The position numbers were made by a program, and so were the translations under genes. A DNA stretch of 64,000 nucleotides from Clostridia bacterium. GTDB lineage: Bacteria > Bacillota > Clostridia > TANB77 > CAG-508. Positions 1 through 8,370 of this stretch are shown one piece after another. The stretch's first letter is position 1. Every line of letters starts with the position of its first letter. The notes beneath the pieces were generated by a model. The model did no database searches. It had not been told where the DNA came from and saw nothing but the letters and a program-made list of their open reading frames with translations. Where the stretch lies: NCBI GenBank assembly GCA_017470645.1, contig JAFUYJ010000006.1, positions 1-64,000 of the forward strand, written 5' to 3'.

Positions 1-1333
1 TTTTTTCACGATATTCTACTTTACTCATTAATCCTGCATTTACTTCTCTTAATGCTCGATTACTTTCTTCATTCAAATCTTCAATTATACTATCATCAAA
101 TTGAATTACCATATCTTCTGTGTTTATATTATAAGTTCCAAATTGACTACTTGCATAACATATAGCACGAACTAAATCGTAAATAGCACTTTCATAACCT
201 ATTTCAAGTTTTTTCTTTCTTCTAAATAATTTACTATTACTACTTACAACTGCCGTTGCTGTATTTAATGCTTGACCGTCAAAATGATAATGATTAGTAC
301 CAAATCCAACTTTATTGCCTAAAATGTTTAATTCAGTATTTAATGCTTCAATTTGTTGTGCAGTTCTTAAACTATCACTATCACTTTGTATTAAATCGTC
401 TTTTGTTGCACCCACAGGCAACTGATATATTGTTGTATCGTTTGGGTCAAATACCATCTTTTGCGTTCCATCATCATAATTGAACATATCTGCCCTTGCA
501 AATATTCTTTTTCTGCCATCTTGTATTTCGTTTTTAATTGCGTCAAACGATATATCTACTGCTTTTAAATTATCAATAGCATTTGCAAAATGCGGAATAC
601 CAAATGGCGAATTATTAAATAAATTATTTGTAAGTAGTGGTTTAAATATTGCAAACCAAGGAATATCTGACATTGTATTAAAATCACGCATTGTATTTTC
701 TTCTTCAGTAATTTCAGTTAAATTGTCGTTATTATCTCTAAATAAATGATTATAAATATGATAGTTGCCATCGTCTGATATTTTATGTACTGATAAAACA
801 ACATATCTAACGCCTTTAACAAATTCAACACTGCCAAACGCACATTCAGTTATTCCTTTGTTGTTCCAACTTAATGGATAAATCCAATCAATATCTACTA
901 AATCTACTCTAGTTTTAGCATTTGATACATCTAAATACATACCATCTTCATTTTGTACTAAATCATAAACACTAACAACTGCTGATTCAGTTCCTAATGC
1001 TCCTGACTTTTCTATTGATTGATTGATAAGTGAATATAAATCAATTGAATTGATAAGTTCTTCAAATTGCTTTTGTGAGTTCTCATCTTTCATATTTATT
1101 TCACATTTTTCACTCCATAGAATATCGCTCCAGTCCTCACTTATTTCTTTTGCCATATTCATTGTAAATCTTTTTTGATTTACTTTTTTCTTACCATTGT
1201 AAATAAAATAATTGTGGAAATTCTTAACATTTCCTGAATACCAACTTTTCCATTGGTCTATGTATGTTTGTAATACATTTTTAACATCAGGGTTGTACCC
1301 ATAATTTGTTTGTAAAAAATCTTCTAATTTCAT
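1..1333 (-). CDS. Portal protein, C-terminus cut off by window edge
   Basis: Portal of the SPP1 gp6 type: the dodecameric ring at the capsid vertex through which DNA is packaged and to which the tail is joined. The N-terminal 444 of 478 residues are present. The missing 34 codons are intact in the second copy (40051-41487), so this is an edge effect, not a pseudogene. The ATG follows an AGGAGG-type site, and the start overlaps the terminase stop by one base. Terminase-portal-minor head order is standard for tailed phages. Confidence 0.9.
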   Translation of the reverse strand, partial: MKLEDFLQTNYGYNPDVKNVLQTYIDQWKSWYSGNVKNFHNYFIYNGKKKVNQKRFTMNMAKEISEDWSDILWSEKCEINMKDENSQKQFEELINSIDLYSLINQSIEKSGALGTESAVVSVYDLVQNEDGMYLDVSNAKTRVDLVDIDWIYPLSWNNKGITECAFGSVEFVKGVRYVVLSVHKISDDGNYHIYNHLFRDNNDNLTEITEEENTMRDFNTMSDIPWFAIFKPLLTNNLFNNSPFGIPHFANAIDNLKAVDISFDAIKNEIQDGRKRIFARADMFNYDDGTQKMVFDPNDTTIYQLPVGATKDDLIQSDSDSLRTAQQIEALNTELNILGNKVGFGTNHYHFDGQALNTATAVVSSNSKLFRRKKKLEIGYESAIYDLVRAICYASSQFGTYNINTEDMVIQFDDSIIEDLNEESNRALREVNAGLMSKVEYREK

Positions 1334-2586
1334 TAATATCCTCCTTTTATATCTGTCATTAATTTGTCGTAGAATGGAAACATACTATACTCGCTCGCAT
1401 CCAAATCATCTATTGGTGTTGTTCCATCGTCAAGTCTTTCATCTTCGTGTTTATCATCCCATAAAGCCTGTGAGTAGGCTTCAATTAAATACTTGCACTT
1501 TTTAAGTATAAATCTTCGCATTTGCCCAAATAAATGGCAGTCTAGTTCAATTCTATCTACTATTCTACCTTTAATGCAATCTTGTACTTGTAATGGGATT
1601 CCATGTTGTTGCAAGTACCTATTTAAACCAAATGTCAAAACCTGTCCAAGTGCTCCATAGTCACCATAGGCATGTGTAACTTTGCCATAAGTATTTACTA
1701 CTCTCCTATAAAATTCTGCAAACTTCTCATACATCTGCTCTGGCGTGTGTAATCCAGTGAGTTTTTCTTCATCAATAGTCCACACTTGCTTGAAATATGG
1801 TGTTATTCCTGTTGCTTTAAATTCGGTTTCACCTTCCGTCGCACCATAATCTATCCCAATTGATATAATCATGAAGTTAATACCATCAGCATTGTCTTTT
1901 ATATACAAATTAGGATTATCAGCAAATTGTCTATATATAAGTCCTTCCGCATTACACCATTGTCCTAACACATATCTATTATAAAATACTGTACCTTCAT
2001 ATTCTTTACACAAGTTATCTATAAATTCTTGAGTTAAATAAGTATTGTCAAATAAAGTATAGTATTGAACATAAGCATCAATATCTTTTTCTTCAATTGT
2101 ATCAAGAAAGTTTTTCTTTAACCAATGTGATTGATTTTCAGGGTTAAGTGTTGCGTCTAGGCATGAGTAAGGTTTGTCTAAACGTGATTTAAGAAGTTCC
2201 CACACTTCTTCATTATATTCAGCCAACTCATCACAATAGCAATATTTAATACTAGCACCACGAATCTTACTAACCTGATTTACTTTTTCAGCACCTAAGC
2301 AATAAACTTGTTCACCAAATAAATTAGCAGTATTGTTTGAACTTATAGTTCCAACTAAATTATTGCCAAATCTTTCTCTTAATGGTTCAAGTACGTTACG
2401 TTCTATTGTGCCCTTTGAAACACCCAATATAACATATAGTCCTTCTTTGCCACTTCGTTCTCTTATCCTTTGTGGTATTGTATACATAATATCAAGATAA
2501 GTTTTACCAGAACGCGTTGCCCCAACTTTTATGTTAAATCTATGATTAGCATTATTTATAAAATCTTTTTGTTTATTTGTTAGCAT
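1333..2586 (-). CDS. terL: Terminase large subunit
   Basis: ATP-driven motor and nuclease that cuts concatemeric phage DNA and pumps it into the prohead through the portal. The 417-residue protein has a Walker A motif GATRSGKT (residues 22-29), a Walker B region CYCDE (116-120) with the catalytic Glu, a coupling-type segment around LNPE (147-150), and a C-terminal RNase H-like nuclease beginning IGIDYGA (acidic residue D246). Length is normal for the family. The gene overlaps the small subunit by 14 bp and touches the portal start, as in a translationally coupled packaging operon. Confidence 0.95.
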   Translation of the reverse strand: MLTNKQKDFINNANHRFNIKVGATRSGKTYLDIMYTIPQRIRERSGKEGLYVILGVSKGTIERNVLEPLRERFGNNLVGTISSNNTANLFGEQVYCLGAEKVNQVSKIRGASIKYCYCDELAEYNEEVWELLKSRLDKPYSCLDATLNPENQSHWLKKNFLDTIEEKDIDAYVQYYTLFDNTYLTQEFIDNLCKEYEGTVFYNRYVLGQWCNAEGLIYRQFADNPNLYIKDNADGINFMIISIGIDYGATEGETEFKATGITPYFKQVWTIDEEKLTGLHTPEQMYEKFAEFYRRVVNTYGKVTHAYGDYGALGQVLTFGLNRYLQQHGIPLQVQDCIKGRIVDRIELDCHLFGQMRRFILKKCKYLIEAYSQALWDDKHEDERLDDGTTPIDDLDASEYSMFPFYDKLMTDIKGGY

Positions 2587-2926
2587 CTTTCTTAATCTCC
2601 TCTAACAAAATATCTAACTTACTTAATTCTTGTTGTGATTTACTTTCTTCTGCTTGTTTTAATTCTCCAAGTGTTTTAAGTATAGTTCGATAGTTTTGAG
2701 CGTTGCCATTTATTGCACCTTTTAATAATCCAAGCGTTGCAAGTTCTCTGTATGTCTTACCATTTTTATTTGTTTCATTTAATAACATTTCAAGTGTGGC
2801 TTTCATAGTGGCTTTTTCTCTACGAACTTCGCCAGAACGAATGCCACCTTGACGTGCTATCTCCCTTTGTTCTTCCTCTGTTCGCTCAGTAAAAGGAATA
2901 AGGTTTTCTTGACCTTTGTTAGCCAC
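2573..2926 (-). CDS. terS: Terminase small subunit
   Basis: 117-residue protein placed directly before terL. It is charged and helical, with the segment EEQREIARQGGIRSGEVRREKATMK (split here as TEEEQREIARQGGI and the following basic run), a pattern common in small subunits of Gram-positive phages. It should recognise the packaging site and regulate the large subunit. The assignment rests on position, size and this N-terminal pattern; no classical helix-turn-helix is obvious. It lies 13 bp after the ParB-methyltransferase gene and overlaps terL by 14 bp. Confidence 0.8.
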   Translation of the reverse strand: MANKGQENLIPFTERTEEEQREIARQGGIRSGEVRREKATMKATLEMLLNETNKNGKTYRELATLGLLKGAINGNAQNYRTILKTLGELKQAEESKSQQELSKLDILLEEIKKDANK

Positions 2927-2939
2927 TATATCACCTCCT

Positions 2940-4097
2940 CTAATTTAATTTTATTGCTTTTTCTCCTGTAAAGTTTTCCCATCTTTGTATTATTACATCT
3001 ATATAATGTGGGTCTAGTTCCATCATATAACATTTTCTATTTAATTGTTCACAAGCAATAAGTGTTGAACCACTACCACCATATATATCAACTATTAAAT
3101 CATTTTCTTTTGAATATTTATCAATAAATGGTGTTATTACTTGTAAAGGCTTTTGTGTGGGGTGTTCTCTTGTTTTCATATCTTGTGCTGATAATCCAAA
3201 ATATCTGAACCAGTTAAAATGTATTACTTCTTTTTTATGTTGATTTTTAGTCCATAATAATTCAAATTCACTATTGTAACCTGCATCACCATTTGTTTGT
3301 AAAGTTTTATCCCATACAATTAAATTTCCTTCTTTAAAATCAGGTATTAAATCAAAATAGTAATCTACGCCCCATAAAAAGATTTCATTACAATAATTAA
3401 AATTATCAAATACTGTTTTAATTAAATCATCTTTAAAATCTTCGTTATCTCCAATTACTTTTGAATATGTTTTGCCTTTTCTTCCGTTACCTTCCATTTT
3501 TGAATAATCAGTATCTAAATTCATTCCATAAGGTGGGTCTGTAAATACCATATCTGCTTTAACACCATTCATTAATTTATTTACATCTTCTTCTTTGGTG
3601 CTATCTCCACACATTAACCTGTGGTTTCCTAATTGGTATATATCTCCTAGTTTTGCTTTTGGTTCTTCTGGTACATCGGGCACTTCATCTTCAATGACTT
3701 CGGTTTCTTCTTCAGTGTCAAAGTCTATGTCAAATCCAAAATCTGACATATCAATAGTATCAAATGAGTTCATTAACTCATCATTTAAAATATTAATGTC
3801 AAAATCACTATTCATGGTAAGTTTATTATGTGCTAGTGTGTATGCTTTTCTTTCTTCATCAGTTAAGTGGTCTAGTCGAATAATAGGCACTTCTGTATAT
3901 TCTAATTCTTTACAAGCAATTAATCTTCCGTGTCCTTCTACTATTTCATCTTTCCATATGCCAATAGGGTCATCCATGCCAAATTGTTCAATCGATTTCT
4001 TTATCTGTTCTATTTGTTCTTGCGGATGCAATTTAGCATTTTTTTCATAAGGCTTTATTGAATCAATATCAACATATTCAATTTTTAATTTTTCCAT
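2940..4097 (-). CDS. ParB-like domain fused to DNA N6-adenine/N4-cytosine methyltransferase
   Basis: Residues about 1-95 form a ParB/Srx-like domain (IKPYEKNAKLHP, then EGHGR at 54-58). Residues about 150-385 form an S-adenosylmethionine-dependent amino-methyltransferase with DPPY (187-190), HPTQKP (312-317) and the SAM-binding motif IYGGSGSTL (338-346). Catalytic motif before SAM motif is the beta-class order. Such fusions are common next to phage terminases and modify phage DNA, probably against restriction; the target base and site cannot be read here. First gene after a well-formed promoter (4133-4161), so it heads the packaging operon. Confidence 0.9.
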   Translation of the reverse strand: MEKLKIEYVDIDSIKPYEKNAKLHPQEQIEQIKKSIEQFGMDDPIGIWKDEIVEGHGRLIACKELEYTEVPIIRLDHLTDEERKAYTLAHNKLTMNSDFDINILNDELMNSFDTIDMSDFGFDIDFDTEEETEVIEDEVPDVPEEPKAKLGDIYQLGNHRLMCGDSTKEEDVNKLMNGVKADMVFTDPPYGMNLDTDYSKMEGNGRKGKTYSKVIGDNEDFKDDLIKTVFDNFNYCNEIFLWGVDYYFDLIPDFKEGNLIVWDKTLQTNGDAGYNSEFELLWTKNQHKKEVIHFNWFRYFGLSAQDMKTREHPTQKPLQVITPFIDKYSKENDLIVDIYGGSGSTLIACEQLNRKCYMMELDPHYIDVIIQRWENFTGEKAIKLN

Positions 4098-4132
4098 ATA
4101 ATCTCCTTACTTTTTTTCTAAAATTCAATTAA

Positions 4133-4161
4133 ATTATAACATTAAAACCTTTTTTTGTCTA
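4133..4161 (-). promoter_or_regulatory. Promoter of the ParB-methyltransferase/terminase operon
   Basis: On the minus strand: TAGACA, 17-bp spacer, TATAAT. It lies just after the stop of the preceding 90-aa gene and 36 bp before the ATG, which has an AAGGAG-type site. It matches the vegetative sigma consensus at 11 of 12 positions and probably drives packaging and head genes. Confidence 0.75.
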
Positions 4162-4162
4162 A

Positions 4163-4435
4163 TCACTTTACTTTATAGTTTTTTTTAAGTTTTAAAAGAT
4201 ACAAATAACACTCCTTCTCATCACAATTCAAAAAATCCCAAATTGCATTTTTAAAAGTTTCATTCATGTGAATATTTGCGTAAACGTACCACTTATAAAA
4301 TAAGCGAACGTTTTCGTTTGAACTTAAGTACTTTTTTTTCAAATCTTCGCAATTATCACAAAAATCTAAATAGGTATAAAACCTCATATTTTCGTTTATA
4401 AATTTGCAATCCGAAAAATCATAAGTCATCATCAT
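4163..4435 (-). CDS. Hypothetical protein, 90 aa, cysteine-containing
   Basis: Unrecognised protein beginning MMMTYDFSDCKF and containing CDNCEDL and CDEKECYLYL, so it has several cysteines but no clear zinc-ribbon spacing. Basic C-terminus (KLKKNYKVK). A strong GAAAGGAG site lies inside the end of the upstream 40-aa membrane protein gene, whose stop falls 17 bases inside this gene, suggesting coupled translation. The following promoter's -35 box abuts its stop. Function unknown; it is in the two-gene unit between the early terminator and the packaging promoter. Confidence 0.65.
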   Translation of the reverse strand: MMMTYDFSDCKFINENMRFYTYLDFCDNCEDLKKKYLSSNENVRLFYKWYVYANIHMNETFKNAIWDFLNCDEKECYLYLLKLKKNYKVK

Positions 4436-4541
4436 TTTCTCCTTTCTGTGATACTATTACTAAAGTGCAATATAAAAACAGGCATAAAAATATTATAATG
4501 CCTATTATAAAAATCAAAATAAATGCAATTAGTAATTCCAT
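4419..4541 (-). CDS. Small single-span membrane protein, 40 aa
   Basis: Short gene: MELLIAF, then an almost unbroken hydrophobic run rich in Ile, Leu and Phe (residues 3-30), then a polar tail SQKGENDDDL. One membrane helix is predicted by eye. A GAGGG-type site precedes the ATG and a promoter-like TTGAAA-N17-TAAAAT lies directly upstream. Its stop overlaps the start of the 90-aa gene. Role unknown; an inner-membrane effector or lysis accessory is possible but not shown. Confidence 0.55.
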   Translation of the reverse strand: MELLIAFILIFIIGIIIFLCLFLYCTLVIVSQKGENDDDL

Positions 4542-4565
4542 ATCAACGCCCTCTTTTCTAACCAA

Positions 4566-4594
4566 ATTTTAACACAAAAAAAGTTTTTTTTCAA
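4566..4594 (-). promoter_or_regulatory. Promoter behind the early terminator
   Basis: TTGAAA, 17-bp spacer, TAAAAT on the minus strand, starting in the U-tract of the preceding terminator. It would drive the 40-aa and 90-aa genes. The -10 is one base off consensus. Confidence 0.55.
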
Positions 4595-4623
4595 TAAAAA
4601 AAGAATAGGAGCCATTCCTATTC
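4593..4623 (-). terminator. Intrinsic terminator at end of replication/methylation operon
   Basis: Perfect 8-bp stem GAATAGGA/TCCTATTC with a 5-nt loop, followed on the minus strand by seven T. It ends the transcript that carries the C5 methyltransferase and the three small genes after it. Confidence 0.85.
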
Positions 4624-4709
4624 AAAAAGAATAAAAAGGGGTTTTAATTGTGGTTTTGCCACAAAATCATTATAACACGGAACCACTTATTTTGCAAATC
4701 GTGTTCATT

Positions 4710-4871
4710 TTATCTTTTTAAACGTTTTACTTGTTCTTCGTTTTCTTCTTTCTTTAGCATTACTTCCTCTATATATTCTTCTTCTAATACGTCTTTTATC
4801 TCTTCAATTGTTTTCCCCTTTAGTCTTATTTCGTTATACATGGTCTTTATATATACTTCATATCTATTCAT
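4710..4871 (-). CDS. Small charged protein, 53 aa
   Basis: Starts MNRYEVYIKTMYNEIRLKGK and continues as a Glu/Lys-rich helix (EEIKDVLEEEYIEEVMLKKEENEE). An AGGTGG site precedes the ATG, and the start overlaps the 119-aa gene's stop by 8 bp, which supports coupled translation. Last gene before the terminator. No family recognised. Confidence 0.6.
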   Translation of the reverse strand: MNRYEVYIKTMYNEIRLKGKTIEEIKDVLEEEYIEEVMLKKEENEEQVKRLKR

Positions 4872-5223
4872 TTTTCCCACCTATTTTATATTCCATACTT
4901 TCAAATTGTTCTTTCGTTACTATTGATTTGATGTCATTTTCTTTAAAACTAATTTTGCTTGCCATATCACTTGTTTCAAAATATAATTCATTGTTAATTA
5001 TTTGCTCAATTTCTTTCCCATTAACAAAGTCTCCAACCACTATTAAATCTATTATATTTGGCGACGAAACTGTATCTTTTTTAGGAACAGAGTGTTTAGA
5101 ATGTTTAAATTGAATATCTATTAATTCTCCGCTATTACTATATCCGCTATCTAATTTCGTTATTTTTCCGATACCATAATCTCTACTAATTCCTTTTATA
5201 TAAGCATAATCTCCAACTTTCAT
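4864..5223 (-). CDS. Hypothetical protein, 119 aa, KOW/SH3-like N-terminus
   Basis: Residues 1-45 (MKVGDYAYIKG...YGIGKITKLDSG...IDIQFKHSKHSVP) look like a small beta-barrel of KOW or SH3 type, a motif often seen in phage early proteins. The rest is Ile/Glu-rich and may be helical. The function cannot be assigned. It sits 2 bp from the upstream 82-aa gene in a tightly packed operon with the methyltransferases. Confidence 0.65.
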   Translation of the reverse strand: MKVGDYAYIKGISRDYGIGKITKLDSGYSNSGELIDIQFKHSKHSVPKKDTVSSPNIIDLIVVGDFVNGKEIEQIINNELYFETSDMASKISFKENDIKSIVTKEQFESMEYKIGGKNE

Positions 5224-5225
5224 TA

Positions 5226-5474
5226 TTACTCACCTTTGCTTTCTAAATCTTCTTTTGGAATTAAATCATTTCTTAAATTTGCTATTTCTTGCAAACGCAT
5301 ATTATAACTATCAATCATTATATAATAACCAACAACTACATCTTCCATTAGATTTTCAATATCATCATCATTTACACAATTTTGATATTCATCTTTAAAC
5401 TTTTCTATTTCTTCTTTTTTAAGTTTTTCAAGTTCTTCTTTTCTTTCGTTTAAGTATAACTCTATATATTTCAT
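5226..5474 (-). CDS. Hypothetical helical protein, 82 aa
   Basis: Very Glu/Lys-rich N-terminal half (ELYLNERKEELEKLKKEEIEKF), predicted helical and possibly coiled coil, followed by an acidic segment (CVNDDDIENLMEDVV). Packed between the C5 methyltransferase (3 bp away) and the KOW-like protein. No family recognised; it may be an accessory of the DNA-modification cluster. Confidence 0.6.
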   Translation of the reverse strand: MKYIELYLNERKEELEKLKKEEIEKFKDEYQNCVNDDDIENLMEDVVVGYYIMIDSYNMRLQEIANLRNDLIPKEDLESKGE

Positions 5475-5477
5475 ATT

Positions 5478-7001
5478 CTATTCTCCTTCCTTTTTTAGTA
5501 GTTCATTAAATATTGCCATTAATACATTTACAACGATACTATCTCCTGCCAAGTGATATAAACTAGCATTACTTTGATTTTTAGCACATTTTTCAAAATT
5601 TTCATCTTTAACTCCCATTAATCTAAAACATTCTTTTGGTGTTAGTTTTCTTATTCTTAAATTATTCATATTATCTTTTACAGCTGTTCCTACACAATCT
5701 CCACGAGTAGTTAAAGTAATCATATTTCCATCATTTTTTTCAACACATTTTTTATTACCATCCAGTATTTGTTGTGTATATGAATGTTTAACAACATCTC
5801 CTTCTTCTACTAATCCATCTTGAATAAGTTTATTACATAAGTCTTTTTTTAATATATCAGATACTACAACTCCATTATTTTCTCCACCCATAGTTGTTAG
5901 TGTTTGTGTTTTACCTTTTTGTACTGTACCTCTATGGTATTCCATCCTACTTGATATATCTACTCCATCTCCATCTTTTGCTTCAAGATAACCTTTTTTA
6001 GTGTTGTTTTTTATTAAAACCATACCAGCAGCATAAGCACCAGTTCTTGTTGTTAATGTTGGACTTATATTTGATTTATCTATTTTTTCCATATTCTCAA
6101 GTGGTTTTTCATAAGCGTTCCAATTTTGAATATCTTTAATTTGTTTGTCAGAAATATAATATTTTTCATCAACATTATCTTCTAACATATCTTTTAATTT
6201 CTTTTCTAGTGGTATTGGTTTAGGAAATGTATAAGAATAATCTCCTAGTATAGATACCATAAAACATCTATTTCTTGTTTGTGGGATTCCATAATCAGTA
6301 GCAATTAAATCTTCAAAATAATTTTTATACCCTAATTCTTCAAGTCTTAATTGCCATTTATTAAAATCTTTAACATTATCAGTTCCGTGTACTTGTGGTA
6401 CATTTTCCATTAAAAGTATTTGTGGTAAAGTTCCTAGTTCTTTACATTCATATAATATTCTTTCAACTTCCCAAAGCATTCCAGAACGAGTTGATGTATC
6501 ACTCATTCCTTTTCCTTTACCAGCTAGTGATAAATCTTGGCATGGAAATGAATAAGTTAATATGTAATCATATTTATCAGTATCTACTATTTCTAAATCT
6601 TTACCTTTTGTTCCCTGAATATTTACAAGATTATTTGTAATCAATATGTTTTCATATATTCTTACTAATTGTTCATAAGATAACCTTTGTATTTGTTCTT
6701 TAGTCATTGGTTCATTGTAATTAGAACTAATGCCAACATTAAATAAAGTATCAACTAATATTTCGTTTGGTATAGTACAATCTTCTATACTTTCCCAATA
6801 ATATTTATCAGTAAAATGTATATCTTTATATGCCTGAATACTTTTAACTGCCCATTCACATATTTTCCAATGTTCAAATGGTACTCCTAAATATTTTAAT
6901 GCTAATGCTTGACTTCCATAACCTGCAAAGAACTCTATTAATCTAATTGGCTTTGTTATCTTATATTTATGGTATAACATATCAAATATTGATTCTTGCA
7001 T
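5478..7001 (-). CDS. DNA (cytosine-5-)-methyltransferase
   Basis: Transfers methyl from SAM to cytosine C5. Family motifs in order: FAGYGS (25-30, SAM binding), PCQ with catalytic Cys154, ENV (199-201), QTRNR (241-245), then a long target-recognition region and C-terminal motif RKLTPKECFRLMG (451-463). The recognition region contains three similar segments: PTLTTR (314-319), QTLTT (366-370) and ITLTTRG (428-433). At 507 residues it is longer than a typical single-specificity enzyme, so more than one recognition module is possible. It touches the ERCC4 gene. No cognate restriction enzyme is present, so it is probably a protective orphan enzyme. Confidence 0.93.
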   Translation of the reverse strand: MQESIFDMLYHKYKITKPIRLIEFFAGYGSQALALKYLGVPFEHWKICEWAVKSIQAYKDIHFTDKYYWESIEDCTIPNEILVDTLFNVGISSNYNEPMTKEQIQRLSYEQLVRIYENILITNNLVNIQGTKGKDLEIVDTDKYDYILTYSFPCQDLSLAGKGKGMSDTSTRSGMLWEVERILYECKELGTLPQILLMENVPQVHGTDNVKDFNKWQLRLEELGYKNYFEDLIATDYGIPQTRNRCFMVSILGDYSYTFPKPIPLEKKLKDMLEDNVDEKYYISDKQIKDIQNWNAYEKPLENMEKIDKSNISPTLTTRTGAYAAGMVLIKNNTKKGYLEAKDGDGVDISSRMEYHRGTVQKGKTQTLTTMGGENNGVVVSDILKKDLCNKLIQDGLVEEGDVVKHSYTQQILDGNKKCVEKNDGNMITLTTRGDCVGTAVKDNMNNLRIRKLTPKECFRLMGVKDENFEKCAKNQSNASLYHLAGDSIVVNVLMAIFNELLKKEGE

Positions 7002-7450
7002 TATTTACCTCCTAATAATTCTATTATTTTTTTGCCCATATCTTTTCTAGGGCATATTATAAACCTAACACCATATTTATTTTTCATAGTGATCATAATT
7101 TTTAAAAGTGTTTCACCTTTAACTTTCGTATGTGGCGAACTCCAATTTTTAATATCTTCAATTGATTTAATTTTAGATTCAGCGATAAGAAATATAAATT
7201 GTCCAACATTATCATCTTTTGCCCTTTGAATCTCTTTACGGATACGTTCATGTTCTGTTGTTGAACATAAATTGTGTGCTAACTCGGTAAGATTATCTTT
7301 CCTATCAATTACTACACTATTATCTTTGTATATTTTATAATCACCATAATCTAGTTTACTTGTAATGTAATCAATATTGTGTTCATCAAAGTATTTTAAA
7401 ATAGATTTATGTCCTTTTTCTCTAGAATCTACAATTAACAAATTATTCAT
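7001..7450 (-). CDS. ERCC4-type nuclease
   Basis: 149-residue single-domain nuclease of the XPF/ERCC4 fold. Signature residues are in order: D8-S-R-E, GDYKI (36-40) and VIDRK (47-51), forming the metal-binding GDx(n)ERKxxxD-type site. Family members cut branched or flap DNA. In phages they are thought to act in recombination, replication-fork processing or host DNA breakdown. It lacks the helicase and helix-hairpin-helix parts of cellular XPF, as usual in phages. It overlaps the neighbouring 172-aa methyltransferase by 8 bp and abuts the C5 enzyme. Confidence 0.9.
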   Translation of the reverse strand: MNNLLIVDSREKGHKSILKYFDEHNIDYITSKLDYGDYKIYKDNSVVIDRKDNLTELAHNLCSTTEHERIRKEIQRAKDDNVGQFIFLIAESKIKSIEDIKNWSSPHTKVKGETLLKIMITMKNKYGVRFIICPRKDMGKKIIELLGGK

Positions 7451-7961
7451 CTTTCTTTAACTCCTCAAATATAAGTTGTTTAGGTAGTATATTATAACAA
7501 AACCAACTTGTATTAAACCAATTACTTTTTTTGGCATTATCATATATAAAATTACATCTACGATCAAACACTAATAATTCAATACCATTTTTTCTAAACA
7601 TCTTGCCTCTTTCAATTCCTTCAAGCGAAGTTATTGGTAATAATAAAGCAAATGGTTTTTTATATTCATAACACTTTTTTATGAATTCATCTTTTAATGA
7701 ATATGGTGGATTGGTTATAATCATATCAAAATAAAAATCTATATTATCTTCTAAAAAATCTATTTCAGCTTTATTTGTATTAACTACTTTAAATCCGTTG
7801 TTTCTTAATACTTTTGTAATATTACTACTCCCAAAATCAGTGCATTCCCATATAACAGCATTTTTAGGTAAATATTTTAATAATGGTTTGACAGCATATT
7901 CTGGTGTATATAATTCATCGTTTTTAATATTTTGCATATAATCAATCATTGCTTTTTTCAT
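7443..7961 (-). CDS. Small NPPY-type DNA methyltransferase-like protein
   Basis: 172 residues with the amino-methyltransferase catalytic motif ITNPPYSLKDEF (NPPY at 84-87) and an upstream Rossmann-like segment, VIWECTDFGSSNITKVL, in place of the usual glycine-rich SAM loop. The N-terminus NDELYTPEYAVKPLLKYL resembles phage and plasmid adenine methyltransferases. With a weak SAM motif and small size it may be a minimal N6-adenine methyltransferase or an inactive relative. It is in an operon with the ERCC4 nuclease and C5 methyltransferase, so DNA modification is the natural context. Confidence 0.75.
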   Translation of the reverse strand: MKKAMIDYMQNIKNDELYTPEYAVKPLLKYLPKNAVIWECTDFGSSNITKVLRNNGFKVVNTNKAEIDFLEDNIDFYFDMIITNPPYSLKDEFIKKCYEYKKPFALLLPITSLEGIERGKMFRKNGIELLVFDRRCNFIYDNAKKSNWFNTSWFCYNILPKQLIFEELKKDE

Positions 7962-8076
7962 ATCTTCTTCTCCAATTTAATCATTTTCAGCCTTTTTAAG
8001 ACACTTTTTGCATTTTTAGTATATTTATACCAATTTTACTTTTTCGTGGCTCTATGCCTTTGTTTTTGCCTTCTAA

Positions 8077-8370
8077 TTAAGCCTTTTTACATTTCTTTAA
8101 AAGTTTATTTATTAATTGGTCTTTTTTTAATATCTCATCTCTTAAAATATGCTTTCCTTCAATTAACTTTTGATTTTGTGTTTTTAAACTTTCAATTAAT
8201 TGAGCTTGTTCACTTTTACATAATTCTGCTTCCAATTCTTCATTTCTTTTTTGTTCAGTCATCAATTCTTTTGTCAAATCATCAACTCTTGAAGAAAGTA
8301 ATTTGTTAATATTTTTATAATCACTTTTTTCTTTTATCTTTTTTATTATTTTTTTTAATTTCATTTTCAA
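8077..8370 (-). CDS. Coiled-coil protein, 97 aa
   Basis: Strongly basic N-terminus (MKMKLKKIIKKIKEK) followed by a continuous heptad-like helix (SSRVDDLTKELMTEQKRNEELEAELCKSEQAQLIESLKTQNQKL) and a basic end. A dimeric coiled coil is likely. It overlaps the upstream DnaB-N-like gene by 4 bp. It could be a replication accessory or DNA-binding scaffold; no family recognised. The 115 bp between its stop and the next gene show no gene or clear signal. Confidence 0.65.
   Translation of the reverse strand: MKMKLKKIIKKIKEKSDYKNINKLLSSRVDDLTKELMTEQKRNEELEAELCKSEQAQLIESLKTQNQKLIEGKHILRDEILKKDQLINKLLKKCKKA

Noticed and set aside
480..749. Plus-strand open frames here and throughout (for example 3595-4050, 17105-17359, 20818-21276)
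   Set aside because: All are antisense to well-supported genes, rich in Ser/Phe/Ile as expected for shadows, and lack ribosome sites.
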